DNA of 64,000 bases. It comes from Helianthus annuus (lineage: Eukaryota > Streptophyta > Magnoliopsida > Asterales > Asteraceae). The first letter of the stretch is position 1. The number at the start of each line of letters is the position of its first letter. The stretch spans positions 112,732,821 through 112,796,820 of the forward strand of contig NC_035437.2 of the NCBI RefSeq assembly GCF_002127325.2, written 5' to 3'. The translations under genes and the position numbers were made by a program. The notes under the pieces were generated by a model. It worked only from the letters and a program-made list of their open reading frames with translations. It was not told where the DNA came from and ran no database searches. Below, piece after piece: positions 31,791 through 43,312 of this stretch.

Positions 31791-32631
31791 CCCAGTTAAC
31801 TTGCATCGTTCAGCGCGCCGTTCTTCGCTTATGCTATCGTTAAATGTTCAGGCTAATTTCTCAGCGCTCCCTTCAATCCAAGAGAGTGTTTATTTACTAA
31901 ACATGATCTGTGAGTATACTCGATCCCTTTTTGCTTTACGAACTTTTGGGTGTTACATACGTTACCTATATCAAATCACATCGATCACACAACGCAACAC
32001 TTTTATACGCTAACCGTTACTGCATGTTTTACTTGCTACTCGATGAATGCTTGTATGTTATGTTTACACAGTGATTGTTGCCTGACACCTTAGCAACGAT
32101 AGTACTATAGTTTGGACTCAGCACCTGTCGTGGACAGGGGTTGTTAAGGGTTTACTTCCCGTGTCCCAGTGGGGATATGTATTGCGCATTCTACAACTCA
32201 CACTCATGTCTGTGCATATTTCATTGTCGATAACTTACATGCTTCACTTTGCTACATGTTACATGCTGGTTATGCGTAAACGATTTTTGCTATCTATTAT
32301 ACTATTAACTTTGTATGCTCACCTTTACACTATGTGTATTGACCTATATTTTAACGTATGTGACAGGTGTTTAGGATGCTTGCTCGTTATTTGCTGGAAT
32401 CAAGCTAGGATGGAGTCTAGAAACAAATCTAATATAATCTTAGTTGTTGGAACATTTGATCTGTCTTTGAGAAAACAATGTCTGTAATAACTGCTTATAT
32501 TTGATATATTATGGTATGGGACATGATGTTAAATATGTGGTAATTTTAGTTGTTATGGATTTCTCCTGGACAATCTGTTTCGCTCAGTGCCGCGCCCCGA
32601 TGATTCCGCCATCGGTTGGGGTGTGACAGAT

Positions 32632-32645
32632 TGGTATCAGAGCCA
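32632..32645 (+). other. E2 primer-binding site
   Basis: TGGTATCAGAGCCA begins 3 bp after the LTR end; initiator-tRNA-Met type, as in E1. Confidence 0.9.
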
Positions 32646-33794
32646 TAACTATAGGGAATTAGGCAAGACTCGACCTAGTTTGGGTCGATGTCTTAGAAAT
32701 GACCTAGTCTATAGTCTAAGTACCAACCGACCGACTTGTGCAAACCCTGTAGGGGTTTCGTACGAGCTTATTTGCTATTATCACACTCGCTATACTCTAT
32801 CACTTAGTCTTTCCTAAGGCTCGCACTGCACACTATTTTCGAAAATGAACGAGTGATTAGATCGAGACTAGGTGTGAAGACCGCAAACTCTCGATTGGAT
32901 CGCTTGTTCGACCCGCATTTTTACTATAAACAAGGGAATTTGCGTTGAATCAGGAGTAAAATCCGTACTTTGACGCAGATTTTCTATCTCTATCTTGTGA
33001 TTCTATCACATAAACAGGAATGCAGTCGCTAAGTTAGGGGTGAAACCCGAACCTTGATGACTCGTTTCGTTCTCTATTTTGGTGTTACAAAACTCTCACC
33101 AAAGTCTCGACGGACTCCAACGACTTGAGTCATGCTGTAAGTGGAAGGTTGCATGCCGTTCGCCCAGATTGAGGTGAGAGCACAGTCCAGAAAGCCAAAG
33201 TGTGCACTCGAAGTCCTTGTGAATAGTCGAATCACTTTGGGTAGTCAACATCTATCAAAGCCGAGACAATCTATTTTTCAATTTTATGTGTTTTGATTCT
33301 GGATTTCGCCGCCGCTAACTCTGATATTTGTCGCTTTTATGTGGAGTTTATGTGCTTTATGTGGTTTTACCCGTTTACGTGTTTCAATTTTGGTGATTCA
33401 TTCGCTTTTTGCTTTTCGCTTTGATCAACACACAACTTGCACTGCACATCTATCTCAAAATGCTATCAAATCGCATGCTATATTACTCGCAATCTCGCTA
33501 TTCCACTCGCAACTCTCGATCGCTTTACGCAACTGTGATAATAGGTGAATACGTGCAATATATGTAGGTGAATACGTGCAAAGTATAGTGTGTCCTCGTG
33601 TGTTTTGGTGCTCTACATGCTTATGTGTTTCTGTGCTTGTGTGATTCTGTGGTTTATGTGCCTACGTGACTATGTGTTTATGTGGTTATACGTGTTCCTA
33701 AGCTTTATAGGTAGTAGATTTGAGCAGTGTGAGAGTCTATACTAGGATTAATCAAAATTGTGTTTGAGTCCTGTGATGATGTCTGTTGCAGACA
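32646..33794 (+). other. E2 leader between PBS and gag
   Basis: About 1.15 kb with no supported frame. Many GTG/TTTATGTGG repeats near 33340-33700. The last bases before the gag ATG, GATGTCTGTTGCAG, look like a splice acceptor. A leader intron is possible but no donor is clear. Confidence 0.5.
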
Positions 33795-35035
33795 ATGTCG
33801 TCATTCGGATCTCATACCGCTCGCTCCGCTCGTCGCAGCCAAGAGGACAAACGCATCGCTGCGCTCGTCGCTAAGCAAATGGCGAAAGTTATCCCGCAAA
33901 TCGTCAGTGAGCTGAATGAAAACGCTAGCAAGTCCTCTGACGAGTCCAGGACTGATTCTCCACATGCTACTTTTAGCTTCAAGCAGTTTAAAGCCTGCGG
34001 ACCCAAAGAATTCACCAGAGAAGATGGACCTACTGCCATGTTCCAATGGTTCGATTCTATCGAAGTCACCCTGCTCCAAAGCAACTGTCCCGATAATCTC
34101 CGCACTGTTAACGCCACTGGCGTTTTCCAGTCCAGGGCTCTGGACTGGTGGACTGCTGAAAGAAACAAGTGTGGAAATGATGTAGCCTATGGGCTTACGT
34201 CGGACGAGTTGAAGGACATCATGATGAAGAGTTCTGCCCTCCCCACGAGCTTCAGAAGCTGGAGGACGAGTTCTGGCACATCAAGCAAGAGGGTGGCGAC
34301 AATGCTGGTTTAACTGCCCGCTTCAAGTAGCTGAGTATAATCTGTCCGGGCCAAGTTACTACCCCTGAAATCACCATCAAGTACATCCGTGCTCTACCGG
34401 ATTGTGTGGCTGATTTCGTGCAAGCCGCGAAGACGAAAACTATTGAAGAAACCTTCATGCTCGCTGCCGAGATTAATGACAAGCGAGTTCGAGCTGGTTA
34501 CTTTGATAAAGCCTCCAAGAATCTTCATCAAGTTACTGCTGCTTCCACCGCTGAAACCGCCGCCGCACGACAAGCTTCAAAGTCCTCCCACCGCAAGAGA
34601 AAGAACAACAACAACAACAGCAAGAATTGCGCTGTCACAGCCGCCGCTCTACTCTAAGCAGTACCTGCTCAACAGCAACCTCAAAACCGCCAAGTAGCGG
34701 CACCGGTGACTAATGCACCGCTGGCTAAGCGTGCATATACTGGTCCTCACCCGGCTTGCTCTACCTGTACTTATCATCATCCCGTGGGGATTGCTTGCAG
34801 ATACTGTGTTCACTGCAACATATACGACCACTTTACTGCTAATTACCGTACTGGTCCACGCCAAGCTCCAGCTCCAGCTCAAGGTCAAGCTCCTGCACCA
34901 CAAGCTCTCCTTCCTGCTCCACAGGGCCAACAAGCAGCTCCTGCACCCGCTGCTCACGTTAGAGCTTGCTTTGCATGTGGTGATCCCAACCACTTTGCAA
35001 ACATGTGACCCAACAGATTGGTGAAGCAAGAGCCA
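33795..35035 (+). pseudogene. E2 gag (broken)
   Basis: ATG at 33795 opens the frame. The gag domain has DWWTAERNK near 34145. A frameshift near 34225 moves the rest to another frame (TARFKQLS, then CVADFVQAAKTK near 34400). Stops follow at 34655-34657 and 35006-35008. A Pro/Ala/Gln-rich linker precedes the nucleocapsid. Both zinc knuckles have lost their last cysteine: the first reads CVHCNIYDHFTANY and the second, CFACGDPNHFANM, ends in TGA. The protein is therefore non-functional as it stands. Confidence 0.85.
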
Positions 35036-35452
35036 CAGCAGCAGCCACAACATCAACAGCAGTAGCCTCAGCAGCAGCAGCAGCCAGCAGCCCGCGGAAG
35101 TGCTTTCAACTTCAACGCCCGCCAGGCTCAAGCAGAAAACAACGTGGTTAATGGTACGTTCCTTGTGAATGGTATATATGCTTCGTGTTTATTTGATACT
35201 GGAGCAGATAACTGTTTTGTATCGTTTGAATTCGAAAAGCTCCTTAATCGTAAGCGCGCCCGTCTCCCCTCGACGTTTGATGTTGAAGTTGCCACTGGAA
35301 GAACCGTCGCTGTTAATTCTGTTCTACGTGATTGTACGCTTGAACTCAACAATCACGTCTTCCCTATCGACCTTATCCCGATGCAGCTCGGTAGTTTTGA
35401 CATCATAGTAGGCATGGATTTTCTTCGTGAAAATTGTGCTGAAGTCGTTTGA
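35036..35452 (+). pseudogene. E2 protease region (broken)
   Basis: Same frame as the end of gag, after a Gln-rich linker with an in-frame TAG at 35063-35065. The aspartic protease motif LFDTGADNCFVS is at about 35187. The later conserved strand GSFDIIVGMDFL is near 35390. A TGA at 35450-35452 separates it from RT. Confidence 0.85.
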
Positions 35453-37076
35453 TTTGATAAAATGATTCATTTCTCGCTCGTTAATGGTGACCAATTGTGT
35501 GTTTACGGTGAAGTCGCATCGAAGAAAAAGGAAGTTAAGGAATTAGATAAGGTGCCTGTGGTTTGTGATTTTCCTCGTGTCTTTCCTGATGATTTACTTG
35601 GTTTACCTCCGAGTCATGATATCGACTTCCATATTGATCTCGTTCCTGGAGCAAATCCTGTTGCTAAATCTCCTTATCGCCTCGCTCTGTCTGAAATGCG
35701 TGAATTCTTGAGTCAACTCCAGGAATTACTTGACAAAGGCTTCATTCACCCTAGCACCTCTCCTTGGGGCGCACCAGTTCTTTTCGTCAAAAAGAAGGAC
35801 GGGTCGTTCCAGATGTGCATCGACTATAGGGAGTTGAATAAGCTGACTATCAAGAATTGCTATCCCCTGCCTCGAATCGATGATTTGTTTAATCAATTGC
35901 AAAGTGCTAGGTGTTTCTTGAAGATTGATTTATGCTCAGGCTATCACCAGTTACGCACCCAGGAGGAAGATATACCGAAAACCACTTTCCGAACCCGATA
36001 CGACCATTTGAATTCGTCGTAATGCCCTTTGGTTTAACCAATGCACCTGCGGTTTTCATGGATTTGATGAACCGTGTGTGCAAACCATTTCTTGACCGTT
36101 TCGTCATCGTATTCATCGACGACATCCTTATCTATTCGAAGTCGAAAACCGAACACGCGCAGCATCTACGTTTGGTTCTCGAGCTAATCCAAGGGAATCG
36201 ACTCTACGCCAAGTTCTCCAAGTGCGAAATCTGGCTAGAGAGGTTCAATTCCTCGGTCACATCGTCAATAGTCAAGGTATACACGTCGACCCCGCAAAGA
36301 TCGAAGCTGTTAAGAATTGGGTTACTCCAAAATCACCATCCGATGTTCGTTTGTTCCTCGGATTGGCGGGCTATTACCGTTGATTCATCGCTGACTTCTT
36401 GAAAATTTCCGTTCCGCTTACTTCCTTGACGCATAAAGACAAGCCTTTTGTTTGGGGAACTGAACAAGAGACTGCCTTTCAAACTCTGACGCATATGTTC
36501 TGCAATGCTCCTGTTCTCGCTTTACCCGACGGAGACGATGACTTCGTTGTCTATTGCGATGCCTCGAACCTTGGTCTTGGTTGTGTTCTCATGCAATGGG
36601 ACAAGGTTATCGCCTATGCATCTCGTCAGCTCAAGATCCACGAGAAGAACTATACAACCCACTACCTCGAGCTAGGCGCAGTTGTCTTTGCATTGAAGAT
36701 TTGGCGACACTACCTTTATGGTATTAAGTGTACGGTCTTCATAGACCAAAAGAGCCTGCAACACATCTTGTGTCAAAAGGAACTGAACATGCGCCAACGC
36801 CGATGGGTTGAATTTCTTAATGATTACGACTGTGAGATTCGTTATCATCCTGGCAAAGCAAATGTCGTTGCCGACGCTCTAAGCCGACGAAGCTATTTGT
36901 ATAGCGTTTGTAATATCCAAGCCCAGCATAAGCTCGAAACTCTTATCCGCGACGCTCAGCATGCTTGTTTTACCAAACGTACATTGAAGAAGGAAAGGAT
37001 TATCAATAATGGCGAACAATTGGTGAATAAATTGAATGGTATATTCCATTATCTAGATCGAATTTGGATCCCCTAG
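35453..37076 (+). pseudogene. E2 reverse transcriptase and RNase H (broken)
   Basis: RT begins near 35670 (linker [12 protein letters not shown]). [19 protein letters not shown] lies near 35826 and FIDDILIYS near 36112. Frameshifts fall near 36003 and near 36237, and an Arg codon has become TGA at about 36380 (GYYR*FI). RNase H ([11 protein letters not shown] near 36553, then HYLYGIKC) is open from 36399 to a TAG at 37074-37076, just where the linker to integrase begins. Compared with E1 the domain content is complete, but no part is translatable as one chain. Confidence 0.87.
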
Positions 37077-37426
37077 CGCACCAACTTACGACAAATTCTG
37101 CTGGACGAAGCCCATAAGTCTCGATATTGTATTCATCCTGGTGCTGACAAGATGTACCAGGACCTTCGTCAACGGTATTGGTGGCCTGGAATGAAGAAGG
37201 ATATCGCTATCTATGTTTCGAAGTGCCTGACCTGTTCCAAGGTCAAGGCCGAACAACAAAGACCCTCTGGCTTACTCGTACAACCCGAGATCCCTATGTG
37301 GAAATGGGAGAGTATAGCTATGGACTTTATAACGAAACTTCCGCATACGCCATCAGGTCATGAAAACATCTGGGTTATCGTTGATCGTTTGACTAAATCT
37401 GCTCATTTTCTGTCGATATGAGAAGA
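37077..37426 (+). pseudogene. E2 integrase, N-terminal half
   Basis: The HHCC zinc region is visible (HPGADK near 37135, [12 protein letters not shown] near 37226), followed by the first part of the catalytic core (AMDFITKLP near 37317, [12 protein letters not shown]). A TGA at 37419-37421 falls just before the E3 insertion point. The rest resumes at 43313. Confidence 0.85.
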
Positions 37427-37431
37427 CTTTA

Positions 37432-37842
37432 TGTAGGACCGGTTTTGGCACCGTTCGATTGCGTAACGAACGTTTCACGTGCGGAATCCGTGAACGAACG
37501 TGACCGAACACACGATAACGTACTTCTAATGTGATTCCATTGCTAACTTTGACAAGAACGATACAAGAATCACAAATCTACAACTTTCTCTCTCTACTTT
37601 CTCTCTCTAGAAAGTCTTCTCCAAAAGTCTTCTCTAAAACTCTAAATCTCTCTAACAATCTCTAACTAAAATCATGACATACCTCCTATTTATATGGTCA
37701 AGGCAACTAAATGAAAGTTCACACTAATTACAAGTTTGCCACCTTGCCATTTCTAACTAAATATGCAATATGCACTTGATTCCTTCCGGCTTTTCACTAC
37801 GACTCGGATTGACGAAGGCGATAAACAAAATATGCATCAACA
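37432..37842 (-). repeat. E3 3' LTR (left)
   Basis: TGTAGGACCGG to GCATCAACA on the plus strand. It carries a reverse TATA box (TATTTATA, 37687-37694) and short inverted repeats in its first 70 bp (GTTCG...CGAAC, CACGTGCGGAATCCGTG). It is 12 bp shorter than the right LTR, mainly because a TCTTCTCCAAG unit is duplicated there. Confidence 0.9.
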
Positions 37843-39855
37843 ATCTCCCCCTTGGATATTGCCGTAGTCAATCTCGTAGTGAAACTCTTAGCGACTTGAC
37901 TTTCTCTCTCTCTAAGACTCGAACAAAGATGTAGTCGACAGACAACTGCACTAACAAACTCCCCCTTGAATGTTGACGGAATCTTCAGTGAGAGTCTTCA
38001 ATCATTCATAGCTTCCTCAATCTTGTTCGATCTTCTTCAAGAACTCATCCTGGAATCATATGCCTGGATCTTTCTCTGGCTCTAACTTTCGTCAGACTCC
38101 CCCTATCATCATGCTGGGATCTCTGTCTGGAAATCGTTATTACCATTGAAATCAACTCCTGGCTTTCTCTGTTTAAGCTCTTCTCTGGTTCTGATAAGTC
38201 TCCTGGCTATCCGTAGCGTCAGGATCAGAAACCTGCACAACTCAAACACACTATCACAAACCAATACAATTTGCAATTCAACTTAATGAATTAACTAATC
38301 GTATAAGAAAAACTATGAAGATCAAATTGTAGGTTACCATTCAACTTAGTCATCAAGTTAATGAACCAATTTTGCATTTCAAATCTTCACAATTTCACAC
38401 TCTCTCTCAAGCCACAAGTTCAACATGTTTAGCACTTGAAATGTCGAATATCAGATCTTCACACTCTGTTGTCGAAAATCTTTTTGTAATTTTCAAATAT
38501 CAAACAAAAATACAATATTTTTGGATTTTTGAATTTATTGAAAAACAGAAATGAACACTATTTTTGAGAGATTGTGCAAGAGGATCATATCGGTTTTTGA
38601 GACATATCACCAACACCGTTGATCTTGATTAATCAGCAAATGTTAAAAACAAATTTACTTCTGATTGTCAGTATTGTTGTCCACTTAAACCTCTACACAA
38701 ATTTTCAATTGATTCAAGATACGTATTTAATGTATTAGCACTTAAACTTATTTGAGTGTCCCACCTCTTGAATATACTCCCGTATCCAGATCCCAATATT
38801 CTGATTTACAGGTAAGTATAACTACAAATGATATCTGTATATAAATTAGGGGAAAAATGCGAGAACTGAGGGATCTCAGGTCAGAACTTCTGTTCAGCAG
38901 AGAGATATCAGCTTCGACTTAGCAGTGGGTCCCCTTTAGAGGATCTTTTCAGCTACAACAACTGATCATCAATTTTATTGTCTAATCAGCTGAGGGCTTT
39001 ATGCTATGTTTCAAGCATATGAAGAAAGTATTAGCCAGGGACTAGGTCAGAACCACCGTTCAGCAGAAGTCCCGGAATAATACCCCAGACATCATTTGAG
39101 TACAAGAACCTAGTATTTCAGAATAAGAAACCTTTCAAACGAGATTTCAGGGGTTACCTATATATCCAAGTAGTGTTCCCCACAAAATAAGTAAGTTTTG
39201 ATTTTATGTTTATATATCGAATACAATTTACTAACTGTGTGAAGCCTACTGACACAACATTAGTAAGACTTGTTTAAAACATTTTTGAATTTACAAATCT
39301 CTAGCATGCTGTGAAAGTCCACCAATGTACTATCATCTCCTCTTTTTGCAACAAAACTCATTTTCATTTTTTAATTTTTTAAATTTTTCAAAATTTTAAT
39401 ACTCCCCCTAAAATCAAAATATGTTTCAATTTTGATTTTCTGAAGAAAAATTGAAAACAAACTATACAAGAAACTTGACAACATTATGTGAATTACCTCA
39501 ATTCACCATTCTCGTGCAAAAACAATCAGAACTCCCCCTCACAACAAACTATTTTCCCATAATGATTTCAAAACACTCAAGTTTGTTTCAATCAAAATGG
39601 TTTTTCCGGAAAAATTAGTTTGTGTTCCAACCATTTGTAGATTTGGGGTTATCTCATCATCTTGTTTTCTTCAAACCTTTTAAAGATATATCATTTCCAG
39701 TTTTAACATAATCCATCTGCAGAAAATCAAGTACAATTTAATGTCCCTGATTTACCACATTTAAAGCGAAAAATCACCAAAGTGAAATTTCTCAAGAAAT
39801 GTGCCGATTCATGATCCACGATACCATCTTGGGATCTCCGGCAAGTCAGGTTTTT
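37843..39855 (-). other. E3 non-coding 3' region with several polypurine-tract-like motifs
   Basis: About 2 kb without a supported frame. The tract next to the LTR reads AAGGGGGAGAT on the minus strand. Further GGGGGA-type runs occur at about 37959-37966, 38098-38105, 39404-39411 and 39531-39540, all in the same orientation. Multiple polypurine motifs before the 3' LTR are a known Sirevirus trait. AT-rich sequence fills the rest. Confidence 0.6.
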
Positions 39856-40590
39856 CTATTTAAACAATTTCACCCAACCCTGACTGACCTTGGGTGATTT
39901 TGAATTCTTGCTCAACAATGGTGGAAAATTTGCATCATCCATTGCTAAACTAGAATTCTCAACTTTTACCTCAACCAATGGCTCCTCTGGTTTTACCATA
40001 CCAGAATCATTGCCTGCAGGTGGCTTGTCCGACTTTGATCTGTCAGATTCATCGCCGACCCTTTTCTTCTTCTCCTTTTCCTCTTTAGTCCTCAGATTTG
40101 TATCTGATGAATTCTTTTTGCTTGTTGTTGCAACTGAGGGAGTTGATTCATCAGAACTTTTAATCTTTTTGTCCGGTGAACCCGAGGACAAAATCTTCTC
40201 GAGATATTCTCTCGCTTTCTTTCTCTTCTTCCTCAGTCGGTCTTTCTGCCCCTGAGAAAGTTTAACTTTCGTCTCTAGAACTTTCGGTTGTTGAACTTTT
40301 GGTTCTCGAACTTTTAGTTCTTCGGGCTTGACCTTGACTGGAATTCTTGCCACTTTCTGAGACATAACCCTTGATCTTCCCATTGATCTCCTCGGGCAAT
40401 CTCGGGCAATATGACCTTTGATATTGCAGTTATAGCACCTCCTGGTCTCATATCTCCAGTACTGGCAATTAACAGCAATGTGTCCATGATAGCCGCAGCT
40501 GTAACACATTCTGTTATCGTACCAGTTATCACCGTTGTACCAAACACTCAAGTCGTAACACTGTTTGGCCTGGTGATATTCCTTCCTCAA
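39856..40590 (-). pseudogene. E3 gag, nucleocapsid and basic C-terminal part
   Basis: The open stretch is 244 codons. Two CCHC knuckles, CYSCGYHGHIAVNC and CYNCNIKGHIARDC, lie near the start (about 40440-40510). A long Lys/Glu/Ser-rich low-complexity tail ends with FPPLLSKNSKSP and WVKLFK. The start shown is a TTG and the frame reaches back to about 40665 before it is lost, so the true link to the upstream gag is a frameshift between 40590 and 40735. The function would be RNA binding in the particle. Confidence 0.75.
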
Positions 40591-40733
40591 CTTTGTTGGA
40601 TTTGACGCTTTAGCACTGTGGTCTGACCTGCACCACTTATTACCAACATTTTTTGAGTTTTCATTTTTTATTTTTTGTAAATTTTTTTTTGATTGGATGA
40701 TCGATCCGATGAACTTTTATTATCTTTTTGTTT

Positions 40734-41555
40734 CTATTCTGCTTTCTTCTTCAAAGGCTTTTGCTTAGAACATTCACCTTTTTCGGTCGATTGCAAAACA
40801 GTTTTCTGAAAATTTTCTTTCAAATTTAAAAACAATTTTTGTTTTTCTTTTTTAACATTTTCATCATCGGATGCATCATCACAATCTTCAACTTTGACAG
40901 AGTCAAAGTTTGTGACACAGTCACTTATTGGAACTGAATTGATCGGTTTTGGACAAGGAATATTCAACTTGTCAGATTTAGTCGCAAAACTGATCAATTT
41001 CTTTTCAAGTTCATCAATCTTGATCCTTGAACTCTTAGCTTCGTCTTCAAGCTTAGATATTCTTTCAAGATGAGACTTGATTGAATTTTCATTTTCATTT
41101 TTCAAGTTTTCAAGAACAGATTTTTCATTTTCCAAAACATTTATCTGTTCTTGAAGTTTCACTTCATTAGCTTTCAGATTTTTGTTCTCCAATTTTATCC
41201 AGAAATCTTCATTTTCTGATGATTTCTGTTTGCTTTCAAAAACCTTTTCATTTTATTTCAAACCTTTGTTCTCTAATGTCAAACTGTTCACACTACCCAA
41301 CAGTTTGGCATTTTCGACTTTCAACTTCTCACAAATACCCTGTAAGTCTAGAATCTGTTTTTCATCAGCTTTCTTCTTATTGTTCAACTTCTTGATCTCC
41401 AATGCTAAACTTTCTGCATCCTTCACAAGTTTGGCATTGACTGTCTTGAAGTTGTGACAATTTGAGCATACTGATGCAGACCTTGACAATTCATTCTTTA
41501 CAGATTCTTTGACTTTTACAGCTTTTTCTTTCCTTTTCTCATCCTTGATCACCAT
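40734..41555 (-). pseudogene. E3 gag, coiled-coil middle part
   Basis: Two open segments in one frame, 41555-41253 and 41252-40734, are split by a TAA (near 41253). Heptad-like Leu/Lys/Glu runs (NAKLVKDAESLALEIKKLNN, LEKKLIS) predict a long coiled coil. A single CxxC (CSNCHNF) lies near 41460. Long coiled-coil gag middles occur in plant Sirevirus-like elements. The frame ends at a TAG-containing stretch before the nucleocapsid part. Confidence 0.65.
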
Positions 41556-41858
41556 CTATTCTTCAATCCTTTTAATGAGTGGAGTAATTGTCAGTTGAGA
41601 AAATTCTCTAGAACTTTTCAAGTTCAAGACATAATCTTCCCATTCTTCTTTCGGTAAAGCACTGATAAATTTTTCAACCCACTCTTTTGGTTCTTTTGTA
41701 ATATCTAAATCAGACATTGAACTAACAAGATGGATATATCTCTTAATGATACTCTTTGTATTTTCTCCTGGAAACATTGAAAACGAATCAAATTCTGTCT
41801 CTAATTCCCTTATTTTATCCATTGTTTCCTGAGTCATATTAAACACATCGAAACCCAT
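41556..41858 (-). pseudogene. E3 gag, UBN2-type domain
   Basis: 100 codons ending at a TAG, directly upstream in frame of the coiled-coil part. MTQETMDKIRELETEFDSF and the later ALPKEEWEDYVLNLK fit the C-terminal half of the copia gag_2/UBN2 domain. The N-terminal half expected in copia gags is missing; the leader to the right has a stop in this frame just before the ATG. It is therefore an N-terminally shortened gag. Confidence 0.7.
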
Positions 41859-42864
41859 GATTTCTTAACTCGGTTTTTCAAACTGCCAAATAAGCGATCC
41901 AACCGATGTTCGAATACGCGATCCAACCGATGTTCGAATAAGCGGTTCAAAGAATTTGTCTGAAAAGCGATCCAAATCAATCCGAATAAGCGGTTCAGAT
42001 TAATACTAGGAGTGAGCAGTGAATTAATATCAGCTAATGGGGCGGCTGAAGTGGGCCTGGATTGGATGAAAGTGGCGGTGGGTAAAATCCAATCAACAAT
42101 TACTATCAAAGTTCAATCAACAACTACACGTAGATATATGGGTCAGTGTAGATATATGGGTCAGTGTGCTTCACATGGGCTTCAAAACAAGTGGGCGACA
42201 AGTTTAGTGGAGGCAACTGTAAGTGGATTGGGCGGTGCCAATTAATTGTCTCTTGCAAACCCACTTCACCTGACAACAGTCGATTATTGGGCCGCTTAAC
42301 TACTATTGTGTGGCAGACAACAACCTGCTGACACCCTGTAAGATCAGTGCATCACATGAAAGTGATGACTAAAGAACGAGCCTGTATGGTTGACACTATG
42401 AGCGATACAAACGTAGAACCTATGAGCGGTTCATGTCAGTTGACTTAAACGCGATCCAGAATTAATAACTTTTGAGCGGTTCAAAGGATTGATTTTGGAG
42501 CGGTTCCACATTAACTGATTTCGAGCGATCCAAGAAGTTTCCAATGAGCGAACCACGATGAAAATCAAATAAGCGATCCTGAGGTGTTCAAAAAGGCGAT
42601 CCACAGCTGCAAATTCGGACCGAAAAATCGAGATTTCTCCAACACGGCTTGGAGTTTCGAGCTGAAATTTGGTAGGATTGTAGATCGGGTCTAAACGCAC
42701 AACATATCCAAAAATCAGACGATTTGGACCGTATTTACCTGTTCAATTTGACGTTTTTCAGAAAAAAAACGTAAGAAACAAGTAGAAAGTGAAGAAATCG
42801 ACGAAATCGGATCTGAATCGGCTCAAATCTGTACGAGAACGACGTGTTTGATCAAGCAATCGAG
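41859..42864 (-). other. E3 leader with repeated GCGATCC / GCGGTTC motifs
   Basis: No supported gene. Short words AGCGATCC, AGCGGTTC and CGCGATCC recur at intervals of roughly 20-40 bp in two blocks (41890-42000 and 42405-42610), more than a dozen in total. One unit, GCGATCCAACCGATGTTCG, is tandemly duplicated near 41897-41940. The middle (42010-42400) lacks them and contains a duplicated AGATATATGGGTCAGTGT (42131-42166). Confidence 0.55.
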
Positions 42865-42870
42865 CTCCTA

Positions 42871-42882
42871 GCTCTGATACCA
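42871..42882 (-). other. E3 primer-binding site
   Basis: The minus strand reads TGGTATCAGAGC two bases after the end of the right LTR; initiator-tRNA-Met type. Confidence 0.85.
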
Positions 42883-42884
42883 CT

Positions 42885-43307
42885 TGTAGGACCGGTTTTG
42901 GCACCGTTCGATTGCGTAACGAACGTTTCACGTGCGGAATCCGTGAACGAACGTGACCGAACACACGATAACGTACTTCTAATGTGATTCCATTGCTAAC
43001 TTTGACAAGAACGATACAAGAATCACAAATCTACAACTTTCTCTCTCTACTTTCTCTCTCTAGAAAGTCTTCTCCAAGTCTTCTCCAAAAGTCTTCTCTA
43101 AAACTCTAAATCTCTCTAACAATCTCTAACTAAAATCATGACATACCTCCTATTTATATGGTCAAGGCAACTAAATGAAAGTTCACACTAATTACAAGTT
43201 TGCCACCTTGCCATTTCTAACTAAATATGACAATATGCACTTGATTCCTTCCGGCTTTTCACTACGACTCGGATTGACGAAGGCGATAGACAAAATATGC
43301 ATCAACA
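42885..43307 (-). repeat. E3 5' LTR (right)
   Basis: TGTAGGACCGG to GCATCAACA, then the duplication CTTTA. A minus-strand TATA box (TATAAATA) lies at 43151-43158. It differs from the left LTR by a few substitutions and two small indels. Confidence 0.9.
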
Positions 43308-43312
43308 CTTTA

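Larger units (their letters stand above)
29508..32628 (+). repeat. E2 5' LTR (with hAT MITE)
   Basis: Starts TGTAACAACCCGAG and ends GGGGTGTGACA before the PBS. It is about 2.56 kb without the MITE, close to the 2572 bp of the 3' LTR. It is rich in ATCCGATCGGAT-type palindromes. The frame at 32161-32487 is partly kept in the other LTR but has no recognisable protein character. Confidence 0.9.
37432..43307 (-). mobile_element. E3: gag-only copia/Sirevirus-like element nested in E2 integrase
   Basis: LTRs at 37432-37842 and 42885-43307 with a perfect 5-bp duplication CTTTA (37427-37431, 43308-43312). Removing the insert and one duplication rejoins E2 integrase in a continuous frame. The PBS beside the right LTR and polypurine tract beside the left LTR give minus orientation. 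Only gag is recognisable (UBN2-type gag, coiled coil, two zinc knuckles); there is no protease, RT or integrase. The LTRs differ by few bases, so it is younger than E2. Confidence 0.9.

Noticed and set aside
32161..32487. Hydrophobic 108-codon frame in E2 5' LTR, kept as 93 codons at 46390
   Set aside because: Located in the R/U5 part of an LTR, different stop in each copy, no start context. Considered as a small membrane protein but not supported.
41834..42109. 91-codon minus-strand frame with NRLFEHRLDR repeats in the E3 leader
   Set aside because: Produced by the tandem GCGATCCAACCGATGTTCG unit. It is not in phase with gag and lacks family resemblance.
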